Shown piece after piece: positions 36,314-47,934 of a stretch of DNA of 64,000 nt (the first letter of the stretch is position 1; each line of letters opens with the position of its first letter). The stretch comes from Boswellia sacra (lineage: Eukaryota; Streptophyta; Magnoliopsida; Sapindales; Burseraceae). The translations under genes were made by a program, and so were the position numbers. The stretch covers positions 62,001 through 126,000 of the forward strand of contig SNVD02004654.1 in assembly GCA_013180625.2 (NCBI GenBank), in the 5' to 3' direction. Under the pieces are notes generated by a model that worked only from the letters and a program-made list of their open reading frames with translations, searched no databases and was not told the origin of the DNA.

Positions 36314-36806
36314 ACAAAGTGACTTGACATGTCATGCTCATTCAAATATTTTTCATTGAGTTTTAAAGATGAAAGTCAGTAATAATTTTAAGAATAGCAT
36401 ACATAATATTTGATTTTATTTTAAATATAGAGGAAGTTATAGAAAATATTTTTAACAACAAAATAATTATTTGTAAAATCAATAAAATTGGATGAAAAGA
36501 ATTTTGGGTTCATATCATGCATGTACAGTATGGAAGACGTAAAGAGCTTCCACAGAAGAGATTTTGTCGAGGGGCCCCCTCAACGGCTTGAGATACTTTT
36601 AAAAACGAAAAGGTAAAATAACACTCAGGAAGGGAGAGGAAACCACAACCATACTTTCTTTTCAGAAAACGATAACAGAGACTCTGTAGAGAGTTCCCGG
36701 AAATTGCAATGGCAACACAAAGCCTTGATCTTCTGATTTTTGCACTTAAAAGAATCTACTATATATATACTTTCCTTCTATCTTTTTCCAAATCCAAACA
36801 TATACC
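36314..36806. other. 5' flank of the membrane-protein gene, unit A copy
   Basis: Matches 56653-57142 in unit B. A TATA-like tatatatatact lies about 40 bp before the start codon (tatataaatact in B). No other gene. Confidence 0.6.
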
Positions 36807-37126
36807 ATGGCCCGTAGCTACTTGAATTTCGGCCAGAGTGAGCAGCATTCAGAGAATGAAAAACGGAAGTTGTTCAGGATCTCTCTCCGTGTGCTCTCAA
36901 GGAGCTTGAGTACAGGTCATTTTCGCCACCACAGGCCAAGTTTGACCGATGAGAAGTCAGGTTTTGGAGATCAGGACTTCTTCGAAGATCTCGAATCCGG
37001 CCGCCAGCAGAGTGAAGGTTGGAGCTTTCAGCATTTTATTGGCTTGCCCTAGTCGTGTTTTTATTTTTACGTTTTAGTTTTAAGTTTGGTGAATTTTCTG
37101 ATTCAGTGTTTGCTGAAAGTTGAAAG

Positions 37127-38098
37127 TGTTGGGTTTTGCAGCGTATGGAAGTTACGAATAATATAACAGAAAACTGTAATGTAAATCGGAATAGGAATTT
37201 TACGTGGTTCGGTTATAACCAACCTACATCCACGGGCAACAAGAGTTGCAATCCACTATGTTGTATGTATTTACACTCGACTTAGGACTCTTTATAGTGG
37301 TAGACACCTGCTCACTCACTAACATAATCTATATAAACTTGATCAACCCCGATCACAACCATAGTCCTTCACACACTCTTCTGGCGTTGCTTTTTCAGTC
37401 ACGATTATCTTAACAATACGCTGTTAAGAATAACATAACACCCGTAACTGTAACAGACCCGTAACTGGTATAGACACATGTGATTACTCAACTCCTTCAA
37501 GCTCACACGACCTATAACAATTAACTAAAGCCTAAAGCTTTATACAAGACATAAGAAACAAATAAAAAATACACTCAAACTTGCTCTTGATTGCTCTCTC
37601 TCAATTTGCGTTGAATGTCTTGAATGTCTTGAATCTCAACTCACACAACACACCACATAATCAGCATCACCCGTTATGTAGAAATAACTTTGTATATATA
37701 GTGGTATACCTGGACGAAATCTCCTAGAAATCCTGTAAAAATTTTAATCAAATCATATTAGGATTAGGAGAAATAAAATAGGAAGATATATAATTAAACT
37801 CCTAAAGGAATTAGGACAAATAAATAATCTCCTATTCTAATTAGGATACAAGATACTATATCCTAATCTAAAGAGATAATTAATGCAAATATAAACTTCA
37901 TATTTCAACTAGGATACCAAATCCAAATTTATTCCTATTTAATTAGGATACCATATCAAAACTTATCCTATTTTAATTAAAATTCTCCTAATATAAAACA
38001 TCTATATAAAATAAATGGGATTAAGAAAATATCCACATTTAATGTTTTTATCACATTATGACAAAATACTCAATGCACATGCACATCTAGAACCAACA
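37127..38098 (-). repeat. 3' LTR (element sense) of the SIRE-like copia
   Basis: 972 bp, TGTTGGGTT...CCAACA on the plus strand. It contains the acgtggttcgg/ccacggg block often seen in SIRE-type LTRs and several imperfect repeats of taattaggatac. 37831-38098 matches 39552-39824 with a few mismatches. Confidence 0.8.
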
Positions 38099-39551
38099 AT
38101 CTCCCCCTTTGGCATCTTGTGATGAAAACATCTAAATGTTAAAAAAATGCATGAGTACATGTAATGCAACTAAAATGAAACACTTAACAAAGAATATAAT
38201 GACAACCTATGAAAAACAAAGAAACTACAATGACAACCTATAAAAAACAAAGAAACAACCAAATAACACCAAAAACATCCATACTTCTCCCTCTTGTTTT
38301 CTGAACAAGTGCCAAAGTATAAAAGAAAATTAAAATGACAAACAAAACTCCCCTTTACCAAATGTTTACTTTTTCAAATTGTGCATAAATGTGAAAAAAA
38401 TTTTAAAAACCAAGAAACTAATTAAATCAAATACTCCTGCATCTGAACAAACTCCCCCTCAAATCAATTTCGCTGACCTGAAACTTTTGACACTTCAAAA
38501 TACACTTAAGAGGATCAAACTGAGTCAGACATATAGCACTGAACGTAAGTTATAAAAACTATAACTGAAAACAGTCGAAATTTACTTAACAGAAATATCT
38601 GGACATCATATAATCTTTTATAACCAAGCATGTATCCGAGCTGTGGATAAACCTCAAACGTAAATATTATTTTATCACTTAATCCAATTGAGTGATCAAC
38701 TTGAACATGCTTCTTACACACACAAAAGGTAATCTCAATGTGAATTTTCTGAATGAATACAGTAGCTTTCACACATGTACAGAGGTAGCCATTTTTCCAT
38801 TTGAGTGGATGACCTTAACATATTTTCAAGATACATTGAAGTTACTCTCAATAGATGGCTTTCACACATCATATACTGGTAGCCCTCTCTGTATTTGACA
38901 TGAAATTACCAACAAAATTATACCAATAAATCAGCTCAAGCATGCTTTAATTATAAATAGACTAATGATGCTACAGATATAAACAACATAACTGAACACT
39001 GTTATAATTCAAGTAACTGCCAAGTGCCAATGTTCTTTCTCAGTTTTTCAAATCTCAGTGCATCTTAGTGCTTCATATGAACAGGTCAACTAGATGATTC
39101 TCAGATGAAACATACTCAGTGTAGATAATCTTTGATTCACTAAGTTTCTAAACAACACGTTTTGCCATCACTTGTGTGATTGAAAATTTTCAAACACTTT
39201 TCATTTCCTGTCACATGTTTAGAACAAGCACAATCATCATTTGAAGAAACATTAAGTGCAGCAACTTTACAATGAGTTTCATGTTTCTTAACCCAAACCT
39301 GTTATGTCTTGTGTAACTGTCTAAACTGACTTGCCTTTTTCTTTAAAAAATTTTACAATTTATAGCACCTAGGTCTAATGTGACCTTTAACACCACAAAA
39401 ATAGCAAGTAGAAACAAATTTTCTTACCTTTTCTGGATTTGAAATGAAAGAACTCATTGGGGAAGCAAAATCAGTCATATCTTTAAAGCTCGAGTTAGAA
39501 GTGTTACCGGAATTTGAAGCTTTAACAAACATTGTCTTTGATGTTTAATCG

Positions 39552-39824
39552 CCTATTCTAATTAGGATACAAGATACTATATCCTAATCTAAAGAGATAA
39601 TTAATGCAAATATAAACTTCCTATTTCAACTAGGATACCAAATCCAAACTTATTCCTATTTAACTAGGATACCATATCAAAACTTATCCTATTTTAATTA
39701 AAATTCTCCTAATACAAAACATCTATTAAAATAAATGGGATTAGGAAAATATCCATACTTAATATTTTTATCACATGATGACAAAATACTCATGTGCAAT
39801 GCACATGCACGTCTAGAACCAACA
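39552..39824 (-). repeat. Truncated 5' LTR of the SIRE-like copia
   Basis: Matches 37831-38098 and ends AGAACCAACA followed by the GAAAG duplication. The other ~700 bp of the LTR is missing. Confidence 0.8.
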
Positions 39825-40930
39825 GAAAGCAATTTCAGGCTTTGCAGAAAAATTGTGAAATTATATATATTTATTTAATAATTAATGCCAATTCGATAGA
39901 GTGTTTTTTTCTTTAAAAAAAATCTATAATTAAAAGCACATCTGCAACAGTATTTGATAATTAAAAAAAAGGAAACTATGTTGAATTTATATTTAGTTCA
40001 TAGCTTCTCTAGATCTTCAAAGAAACAATCTTATTCAGTAAAAATAGAAAATAGATAAATTAAAAAATTATTGGGAAAAACTTTAGAAAATAAAATTTAA
40101 GTAAATAAATTTATAAGTTTGATAATTTTTTTATGAAAGAAATTATACAAAATAGAGGCTTAAGGGTAGGTTAAATGAAAATGTTAATTCCCTAAGAAAC
40201 TTAATTAAGTTAACATTGATCTTATTAATCTTGAATAAAATTTTATTTAAGGAGATCTTAATTAAAAAAAATATTTAAAAATGTCATTAAATGGGAAGGC
40301 CTAAAGCAATTGCCTCCTTATCACTTGCTGAACCGTCCTGTGTTGCGATAGTCTAAGTTCAAATAGACTCCAGGATTACAAAATAAGTCAATTACAAGAA
40401 ACTTATTTAGGAATCTTAAAAAAAAAATGATGAGCTCTTGCTTTGAACTCACAATTCTTGGAGTTGGACACTCACCTGATGCGATGGCTGCTACACCAAT
40501 CCTCAAAAACATTATAGTTTGCTAAGGAGCACAAATAAAGGTAGCATTCCATACAACAAGACTTCACAGACATGCTAGTCGAGCTAGTTAGTGTAATTTT
40601 TATATATGCGTGTGTTTCTGGTCCTCTTTATAATTAGCTCTTGTTTCAGTTATGACTTTTCATTGTTAATAAAATATGGTATACAGAGGAAATATTTCTG
40701 AAGAAGATGCTAAATGGTGATGGCCGCCGAGCAGTCTCGAGCAGATTTCCAGAATCAAACATATATACTGAATTGGCCAGCTATGGTAGACCACATTTCC
40801 TTAAAGAGACAAAGAAAGGAACCCTTTCCAGCGTGTCTGAAATTGTAGAGGATAAAGTTAGTATTTTTTGCTCTGTATTTTGCAAATTTCAGTTGTGTTT
40901 GCATGTGATTATGTAGATACATGCACACAC

Positions 40931-41289
40931 TGTTGGGGATGCAATGCAAACTCAGAACAGAATTTGGGAGAAAAATGACTTGTATTAACAGAGAAAATCA
41001 ATATACAAGAATTATACAAAAACTCACCTAAATTTCCTGGAGCTCAACAAGGCTCTCTAACACTCAGAACTCTCTGGTTCTAAATCCTGAACTCTCTCTG
41101 GAGTTTTTCTAATGCATAAACAAGGCAGAATTCGTCTCATATTTATAGGGAAATTCTACACACAATTTCAAATCAATTTGGCCACTACCTTTGATTTTCA
41201 AAATGGGAGGTGCCTAACTAATTTGACTAACATTTTAATCACATGGGAGGGATTCTGGAAGGCTCATGCTGTCATGCATGAGCTCATCA
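40931..41289 (-). repeat. 3' LTR (element sense) of the Tork-like copia
   Basis: TGTTGGGGATG...GAGCTCATCA on the plus strand, 359 bp, flanked by CACAC. Confidence 0.93.
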
Positions 41290-41335
41290 ATTCTCCCCCT
41301 CCATCCCATGTGAAAGGGAGTAACAACAAAAGTAA

Positions 41336-42465
41336 TTAGACTGCTTCTAGTCCAACTATGTCTCTGCATAGTTCTAGCTTGTCTCTGGTGACCACTTTTG
41401 TTAACATGTCGGCTGGATTCTCTTTAGTATGGATCTTCACTAGTTTCAACAGTTGCTTGTCCATCACCTCTCGTATCCAATGATAGCGGATGTCGATATG
41501 CTTCGTTCGAGAATGGTACACTGAATTCTTGCTCAAATCCAGAGCACTTTGACTGTCACAGTGTACTTTGTACTCCTTTTGCTCAATCCCAAGTTCTTGG
41601 AGAAACCGCTTCAGCCACAACATTTCTTTTCCAGCTTCTGCTGCGGCAATGTATTCTGCCTCTGTCGTGGATAGCGCAACACACTTCTGTAGTCTTGACT
41701 GCCATGATACAGCTCCCCTGCAAAAGTGTAAACAAAACCTGATGTAGATTTCCTACTGTCAGGATCTCCGGCCATATCTGAATCTGTATAGCCTTCCAAG
41801 ATTGGATCAGCTCCCCCGTAACACAAGCATATCTTCGAAGTACCTTTAAGGTATCTGAGAATCCACTTGACTGCCTCCCAATGTTCTTTCCCTGGATTGG
41901 AAAGAAATCTGCTCACGACTCCTACAGCATGAGCAATATCTGGCCTTGTACACACCATGGCATACATCAAACTTCCTACAGCAGAAGAATAGGGCACCGA
42001 CGCCATGTCCTCTATCTCTTTCTTGGATGAGGGACATGATCTCTTGCTCAGCTTGAAGTGATTAGCCAGTGGTACACTAACTGGCTTAGCACTATCCATG
42101 TTGAACCTTTGGATCACACGTTCAACATATTTTTCTTGAGACAGCCATAATTTCTTTTGTTTCCTGTCTCGACGAATGTGCATCCCCAAGATTTGCTGAG
42201 CTGGTCCCAAGTCCTTCATATCGAAGGTTTTTGATAGTTCATTCTTCAGCTGCTTTATTCTTGTTGCATCTTTTCCGACGATCAACATGTCGTCCACATA
42301 TAGCATGAGTACAACAAAGTCTCCACCTGGAAGTTTCTGAAAGTAGACACATTGGTCTGCAGCGGTTCTTTTGTACCTATGACTCACCATGAAAGAGTCA
42401 AACTTCTTGTACCATTGCCTTGGTGCTTGTTTGAGGCCATACAAGCTCTTTTTGAGCTTGCACAC
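41336..42465 (-). pseudogene. Tork-like copia RT C-terminus and RNase H
   Basis: The frame from 42465 reads CKLKKSLYGLKQAPRQWYKK, YVDDMLIVGKD (active site intact), YAMVCTRPDIAHAVGVVSRF and GYTDSDMAGDPDSRKSTSG. A one-base shift after the AGELYHGS region diverts it into a wrong frame. RNase H resumes at about 41623 (LWLKRFLQELG, HCDSQSALDLSKN, NPADMLTKVV) and stops at 41336. Confidence 0.88.
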
Positions 42466-42501
42466 GAGGTGTTCTTTTTCTTGAACTTTGAACCCTTCTG
42501 G

Positions 42502-43719
42502 CTACTCCATGTAGATTTCTTCATGCAAGTCTCCATGAAGAAATGCTGTCTTCACATCCATCTGTTCAAGCTCCAAATCAAGACTTGCTGTCAATCCGAG
42601 GATGACGCGGATTGAGGACATTTTTACTACCGGTGAAAAGATTTCATCAAAGTCAATTCCTTTCTTCTGAAGGAGTCCTTTTACCACCAATCGGGCTTTA
42701 TGCTTCATCACCTTTCCTGTTTCATCTTTCTTGAGCTTGAATACCCACTTGTTCTTCAGTGCCTTATTTCCATCTGGGAGCTCGACCAGTTCATAAGTTT
42801 TGTTCTTCTCTAGAGAATTCATCTCATCTCGCATTGCATGCAGCCATCGTTCTTTGTCTGGATGAGATAAAGCTTCACGAAAGCTTTCTGGCTCCCCCTC
42901 ATCAGTAAGCAGTGTGTACTCTGATTCCGGATATCTCCTCGACGGAATCCGACCTCGCTCAGATCGTCGTAGCTGAGGTTCTTCATTTCCAGGAGGTACA
43001 GCAGCTTCTACAGGTGATTGTGGCTCCCCCGGCTCAGTAATCTCTTCATTTTCCTCCTCCTGATCTGCTTCTGGAATTTCTTCTGGTACCTCGTCATTTC
43101 CTGTAGCATTTGGTGTTGGGGTAGAATCTGCAACAATATCTGGGGCACTGCTAGTGGGATTTTTAGATATTGTTGTTCTTTCAGCGTCTTCATATGTTTG
43201 GTCTTCGTGAAATACCACATCTCTGCTCCGCATGACTTTCTTTTCTTTGGGATCCCATAATCTGTGTCCGAATTCTTCATCTCCATAACCGATGAAGATA
43301 CATGGAACAGTTCTTGCATCGAGCTTCTGTCTGAGCTCCTTGGATACATGTACGAAGGCTAAACAACCAAACACTTTCAAATGATTATAGGAGGGCTTTT
43401 TATTAGACCATACCTTTTCTGGAATCTCGAAGTTCAGTGGTGCCGATGGTGCTTTGTTGATTAAGTAACAGGCGGTGCGAACTGCCTCCCCCCAGAATGG
43501 CTTGGGTAACTTAGCCAATCTGAGCATGCTTCTGACTCGTTCCATGATGGTTCGATTCATCCTCTCGGCCACTCCATTGTGCTGTGGTGTGCGTGGGACT
43601 GTTCTTTCATGTCGAATGCCATATCTCCGACAGTAAGCATTGAACTCTCTGGAGGTATACTCGCCTCCGTTATCTGATCGAAGGCATTTTAATTTCTTAC
43701 TCGTTTCACGTTCTACCAT
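42502..43719 (-). pseudogene. Tork-like copia integrase and RT N-terminus
   Basis: The open frame has RSDNGGEYTSREF and QHNGVAERMNRTI (second Asp and Glu of the integrase triad), a Glu/Pro-rich linker, then RT: NKWVFKLKKDETGKVMKHKA, KARLVVKGLLQ and MDVKTAFLHGDLHEEIYME. It ends at TAG 42504-42502 where family members continue with Gln-Pro-Glu-Gly, consistent with CAG to TAG. Confidence 0.88.
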
Positions 43720-44705
43720 GGCTGAAACTCCTTAAACTTCTCCAAAACTTCATCCTTCGTCCTGAGGAAATACACCCACACTTTTCGAGATGCATCATCA
43801 ATAAAGGTCAAGAAATACCTTTTACCGCCTAGACTTTCCACTTCGAGAGGTCGCATACATCACTGTGTACTAGCTCCAATAGCTTTGATTTCTTCACTGA
43901 TGAGGAGCTGAATGACACCCTCCGTTGTTTCCCGTACAAACAATAGTCGCAAGGATGAGACGCTGCATCCTTGGAAACAGTGATCAGCTTCTTTTTCTGA
44001 AGAGTTGATAAACCTTCTCACCCATGTGACCGAGCCTTTTATGCCACAAATCCAGAGGTACCATGTGCTCTGCTACATGAAGGCTCTCTCCGTTTATCTT
44101 TACATGAGTCCTGTAAAGATTATCACATAATTTACCTCGAGCAACCACCATGACCCCTTTCAACATCTTCCATGTACCGTTGGTGAAGCAGCTCTCATAA
44201 CCTTGCTGATCAAAGGCTTTTACCGAGAGCAAGTTGAGTCGAAGATCTGGTACATGACGAACGTCCTTCAAAGTTATTTTGCATCCGACGTTCGTTTGGA
44301 ATTGAATATCACCAATTCCCATTATTTTGGCGGTGTTGTCGTTTCCTATCTTCACTATCCCAAAGTCTCCTGCTCTGTACGTGGTGAAGATCTCTCTGCA
44401 AGGAGTGACGTGGTAGGAAGCTGCTGTGTCAATTACCCATTCTACTCCTTGGTCTGCTGTGTGGAAGCACGTCTCTTCTGCACAGATGGTTACATCTTCT
44501 ACCACTGTAACTCGTGGCTCGTCGCTACTTTGTGCTTGTGAACTCTCCTGGTTCTGCTTCTGAAGACTGCGACAATTTTTCTTCATGTGACCCTCTTTGC
44601 TACAGTGATAGCATTTGTAGGTGGGTCTCCGCCCATCTGTTGATCTGCCCTTTCTATTTGTCAATCTGCCTCTACTTTTGCTTCTACCTCTTCTCCAGTC
44701 TTCAC
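43720..44705 (-). pseudogene. Tork-like copia gag C-terminus, protease and pre-integrase
   Basis: The frame from 44664 shows the CCHC knuckle CYHCSKEGHMKKNC, protease WVIDTAASYHVTP (DTA in place of DSG, usual in this lineage), NLLSVKAFDQQGYE and LWHKRLGHMGE (pre-integrase His pair). It ends at 43984. From there to 43720 the first part of the integrase is present but shifted and interrupted. Confidence 0.86.
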
Positions 44706-45330
44706 CTCAAGACTGTCTTCCCCGATTCTCCATGATGTAGGCTTCATCTTGATTGGTGCCTGCATCTTTTCTTTTTGCCTCCTCGTTCATCAAGGCATCC
44801 TTAACCATTGATAGGGTAAGTTTGCCTCCGGGTGCTGAATTACTGATGGAGACCACTAACGTCTCCCATGAATCTGGAAGGGAACTGAGAAGTAGAAGTG
44901 CTTGTTCTTCGTCTCCAAGCTGTAACTCGACTGCTGTCAACTGATTCACCAAGTTCTGGAACTCACTTGTATGTTCTGCTACAGGAGTTCCGCTTCGCAA
45001 CTTCAAGTTCACAAGCTGTCTCATCAAGATGGCTTTGTTTCGTGCTGACTTGGCTTGATACATACTCTCTAATTTTTTTCATAGAGTATATGCATCTGTT
45101 TCTTTGGCTACATGGTGGAAGACACTATGATCGATCCATTGTCTGATCTGACCGATGCATTTTCTGTTAATTTTCTTCCACTCTGCCTCTTTTTCTGTCT
45201 CAGGTCTCTACCCTTCAAATTCTATAGGGTCATATAAATCCTTACAACTAAGGAGATCCTCCATCCTGGGCCTCCATAGTGTGTAGTTGGTAGCAGTCAA
45301 TTTTATCATGGCTCCGGATGATTCTTCCAT
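44706..45330 (-). pseudogene. Tork-like copia gag (UBN2), nonsense mutations
   Basis: ATG at 45330-45328 (MEESSGAMIKLTATNYTLW) opens gag. TAG at 45210-45208 and TGA at 45081-45079 interrupt it. The core from 45063 reads ILMRQLVNLKLRSGTPVAEH and LLLLSSLPDSWETLVVSI. Another TGA near 44705 separates it from the zinc knuckle. Confidence 0.85.
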
Positions 45331-45673
45331 TTTAGAATAATTAATTCACTAAAATAGAAATGGAATTTCAAAAATCTGAGCCCACCGTTACGTCCGGAAC
45401 GGTCAAATTAGGTGGAATAGCCTCTTCCGGGGCTCAAAAATTCTTTTTATATAATAAATACTAAGCTTGGAAACTTTAAGGACTAAACTGAAATTTCTTA
45501 AGGGCTAAACTGAAATTTCAGAAACTAAAAGGGGGCACAATGTTATCCACCAGAACCACAGGGGCCAAATTGATATTTCCTAGGGACTGAAATGTAAATT
45601 TCATAAACTCAGGGGGTCAAAATGTAATTACCCAGAAATACAGGGGCCCAAATAAAATTTTCCAGTGATTTGC

Positions 45674-45828
45674 TGACGTGGCAACGTGGGGACCACTGTG
45701 CTGACGTGGCTCTGACGTGGCGACATGTGTCAGGTGACGTGGCACGATGACGTGGCTTTGCTGGCGTGGCGATCTGCTGACGTGGTATGATGACGTGGCG
45801 AAAAGTGCGCTTACGTGTGCTGACGTGG
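45674..45828 (-). promoter_or_regulatory. Array of eight TGACGTGG (CCACGTCA) motifs in the copia leader
   Basis: TGACGTGG occurs on the plus strand at 45674, 45702, 45713, 45735, 45748, 45778, 45791 and 45821, with near-matches (tggcgtgg, aacgtggg) between. The ACGT core with TGACGTGG flank matches the class recognised by plant and animal bZIP factors, including UPRE- and ABRE-like elements. It lies between primer site and gag of the minus-strand element, within its 5' leader. Whether it acts as an enhancer or is only a decayed tandem repeat cannot be told. Confidence 0.5.
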
Positions 45829-46120
45829 CGTGGTGATGTGGTCGTCTTCAACCTTCGGATGGCGCGTGCGGCGCGTGCAGCGAGTGAGGACTACTCGCAG
45901 TTCAGGCAGACGGCGCGTGCGGCGTCTCTGGTTGTCGGTTCGGTCGCCAGAAAATTGCAGAATACTCACCTCGATCTCACGAACACACTGGACACTTCAA
46001 ATTTGAAATTCGATCACTTTTCGAAAAATCGAAATTTTCCAAAAACAGGGGACGAATTTTCTCTGAATTTTTCCTCTCTATTCTGACGTTCCAGGAGCTC
46101 AACAAGGCTCTGATACCACT

Positions 46121-46479
46121 TGTTAGGGATGCAATGCAAACTCAGAACAGAATTTGGGAGAAAAATGACTTGTATTAACAGAGAAAATCAATATACAAGA
46201 ATTATACAAAAACTCCCCTAAATTTCTTGGAGCTCAACAAGGCTCTCTAACACTCAGAACTCTCTGGTTCTAAATCCTGAACTCTCTCTGGAGTTTTTCT
46301 AATGCATAAACAAGGCAGAATTCGTTCCATATTTATAGGGAAATTCTGCACACAATTTCAAATCAATTTGGCCACTACCTTTGACTTTCAAAATGGGAGG
46401 TGCCTAACTAATTTGATTAATATTTTAATCACATGGGAGGGATTCTGGAAGGCTCATGCTGTCATGCATGAGCTCATCA
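46121..46479 (-). repeat. 5' LTR (element sense) of the Tork-like copia
   Basis: Plus strand TGTTAGGGATG...CTCATCA, 359 bp. It is preceded on the plus strand by aggctctgatacca (46105-46118), the complement of the tRNA-iMet primer site, and followed by CACAC. Confidence 0.93.
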
Positions 46480-47934
46480 CACACATGCATACATACATCT
46501 GAATGCATCTGCAGCTTATTTTGAACAAGTTACGGATAACAATTTCCTAGCAACTAGGTAAGTTGAATTACATTGATTATTTCGACCATTCATCTACTTG
46601 ATTAATATTAAAAATATTTGTAGGTTTTGCATTTTCCCTGAAATCATGAAATAATGTTTAGATTACTTTTATAATCTTCTTCAATATAGTTGTACTCTTA
46701 CATAGATAATGATTAATTTCCGCAGTGGCTCTTCAGACTTTTTGTGAGTTTCTAGTGGCTTCTATTAGTTTCTCATCAGTCTATAAAAGCCTTATATAAT
46801 CTACTACCTTATTTTCTTTACATCTTTCAGGAAAATTTTGATGCTAACGCTACACCCCTGTTGCCTGAGACTGAAAGCTCTGCACCCCTGTTGCCTGACA
46901 GTGAAAGTTCTACATCCCTGTTGCCTCATGATACCAGCAATCATGAAAGCCTATCACACAAAAGATGACTCTACCCAAAGGGTAGCTGTGGAGGTCCCAA
47001 TGGTAAACCACTGAATATGAACCAAAACAATCTTATATTACATATATAATGTTAATAAAATTGTTAAAGCGCTTAATTTAAATTGAATGGTGTTCTATAG
47101 TATTCTTTGTATTAAGTTTGTCATTTTTTTAAAGCTTAAGCTTATAGATATGTACTTAACATTTATAATTTATTATCTAATACTTTTTAACAAATATTAG
47201 TCAGTGCTACAGTTTCACTTCTTGCTATTTGGCTACCTTTGTCACACCCTGTTAGTATGCTAACAAATTTCAGGGTAGTAACACAATCTCACTCCTTACA
47301 ATTGGAGTAGTTGTTCAGATCTTAAATAAAGGTACTGTTACGTTATTGGGATTGCAAGGGAGACATTTAACAACTCTTTTCTCGTCAATTGTTAACTGGA
47401 TCGAAGCGGCACAATTAGTAATTAAACTAGCAGTGGCGTGCTCTACATTCTATGTTTATTTAATAAGTTTTGTCATATATTAAAAATCATTTAATTATTT
47501 GACTGTACTATATACACATGGTTCAATGTGTCCTTTACTCCTGACTTTATCCTAACGGGTTGGCAAATTGCAGCGAGTCATCACAGCGAATCTATTAACA
47601 TATATACTAAATAATCATTTTATTTTCATACAATTTGCCCAATTCCTATTGTTTCGTTCAATTGAATCGAATCGAATAATTCCTAACTTGGTCCCGGGAG
47701 TTAATGAAATTGAAGATTTCGTCACTACTCTCTCCCTCCTATCAAAAAAGCGAAACCCAAGGTCTGGTCTGTATAATAAATAACATCAACTAATTCTTCT
47801 TTTTTTATTATTATTTTATTTTAAAATAATGTGATTAGAATATTGAAATTCGTGACAAACTAATTTCAATGACGTCCAAGCTTTCGGCAAATGTTATAAG
47901 GATCTAGGAGAACCGAGCATCAAGCACAGAGAAA

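Larger units (their letters stand above)
37127..39824 (-). mobile_element. SIRE-like Ty1/copia element, internally deleted
   Basis: Bounded by the target duplication GAAAG (37122-37126 and 39825-39829); unit B has a single GAAAG at the site. A full LTR lies at 37127-38098 and only its last ~273 bp recur at 39552-39824. On the minus strand aaagggggagat (38110-38099) is the polypurine tract next to the left LTR. Internal minus-strand sequence has a gag zinc knuckle CYFCGVKGHIRPRC (39406-39365) and a degenerate protease CSKHVTG near 39205-39245. A single deletion apparently removed the primer site, the first part of gag and most of the 5' LTR. Confidence 0.82.
40931..46479 (-). mobile_element. 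Ty1/copia Tork/Tnt1-like element in intron 2
   Basis: 5549 bp, two 359-bp LTRs and a perfect CACAC target duplication (40926-40930 and 46480-46484). On the minus strand the primer site TGGTATCAGAGCC (46118-46106) follows the right LTR, then a repeat-rich leader, gag, protease, integrase, RT, RNase H and a polypurine tract (ggatggagggggagaat, 41306-41290). The LTRs differ at about 9 positions (2.5 percent by eye). Multiple stops and a frameshift disable pol. It lies antisense within intron 2 of the truncated membrane-protein gene. Confidence 0.95.
4603..47280 (+). repeat. Tandem segmental duplication, unit A (42.7 kb, TE-swollen)
   Basis: Sequence from acacaatctcactcc at 4603 onward recurs in the same order at 47281 onward. 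Unit A ends at 47280 with caaatttcagggtagta, the same string that ends unit B at about 59357. Matching backbone blocks in A are 4603-7660, 13351-15242, 21668-22661, 29151 to about 32600, 36311-37126, 39825-40930 and 46480-47280. Six insertions separate them; their lengths (5690, 6425, 6489, about 3700, 2698, 5549) account for the A-B length difference. Unit A holds the intact P450 and the truncated membrane-protein gene. Confidence 0.95.
36807..47280 (+). pseudogene. Membrane-protein gene, unit A copy: truncated and frameshifted
   Basis: This is the twin of the gene at 57143-60453. Exon 1 is 36807-37017, exon 2 40687-40856, exon 3 46831-47002, and exon 4 is cut after 7 bp (47274-47280) by the duplication junction. 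Exons 1 and 2 are open and close to B at protein level. Exon 3 has one extra base (gaaagcctat versus gaagcatat in B, near 46946), giving a TGA at about 46965-46967. Intron 1 carries the SIRE-like insertion and intron 2 the Tork-like copia. The exon encoding all transmembrane segments is missing. Confidence 0.85.

Noticed and set aside
37127..38098. Intron sequence of the host gene
   Set aside because: Absent from unit B, bounded by TG...CA and GAAAG duplications, and partly repeated at 39552-39824, so it is an LTR.
45609..45851. Arg/His-rich 80-codon ORF in the Tork-like leader
   Set aside because: It is the CCACGTCA repeat array read as codons, upstream of gag.
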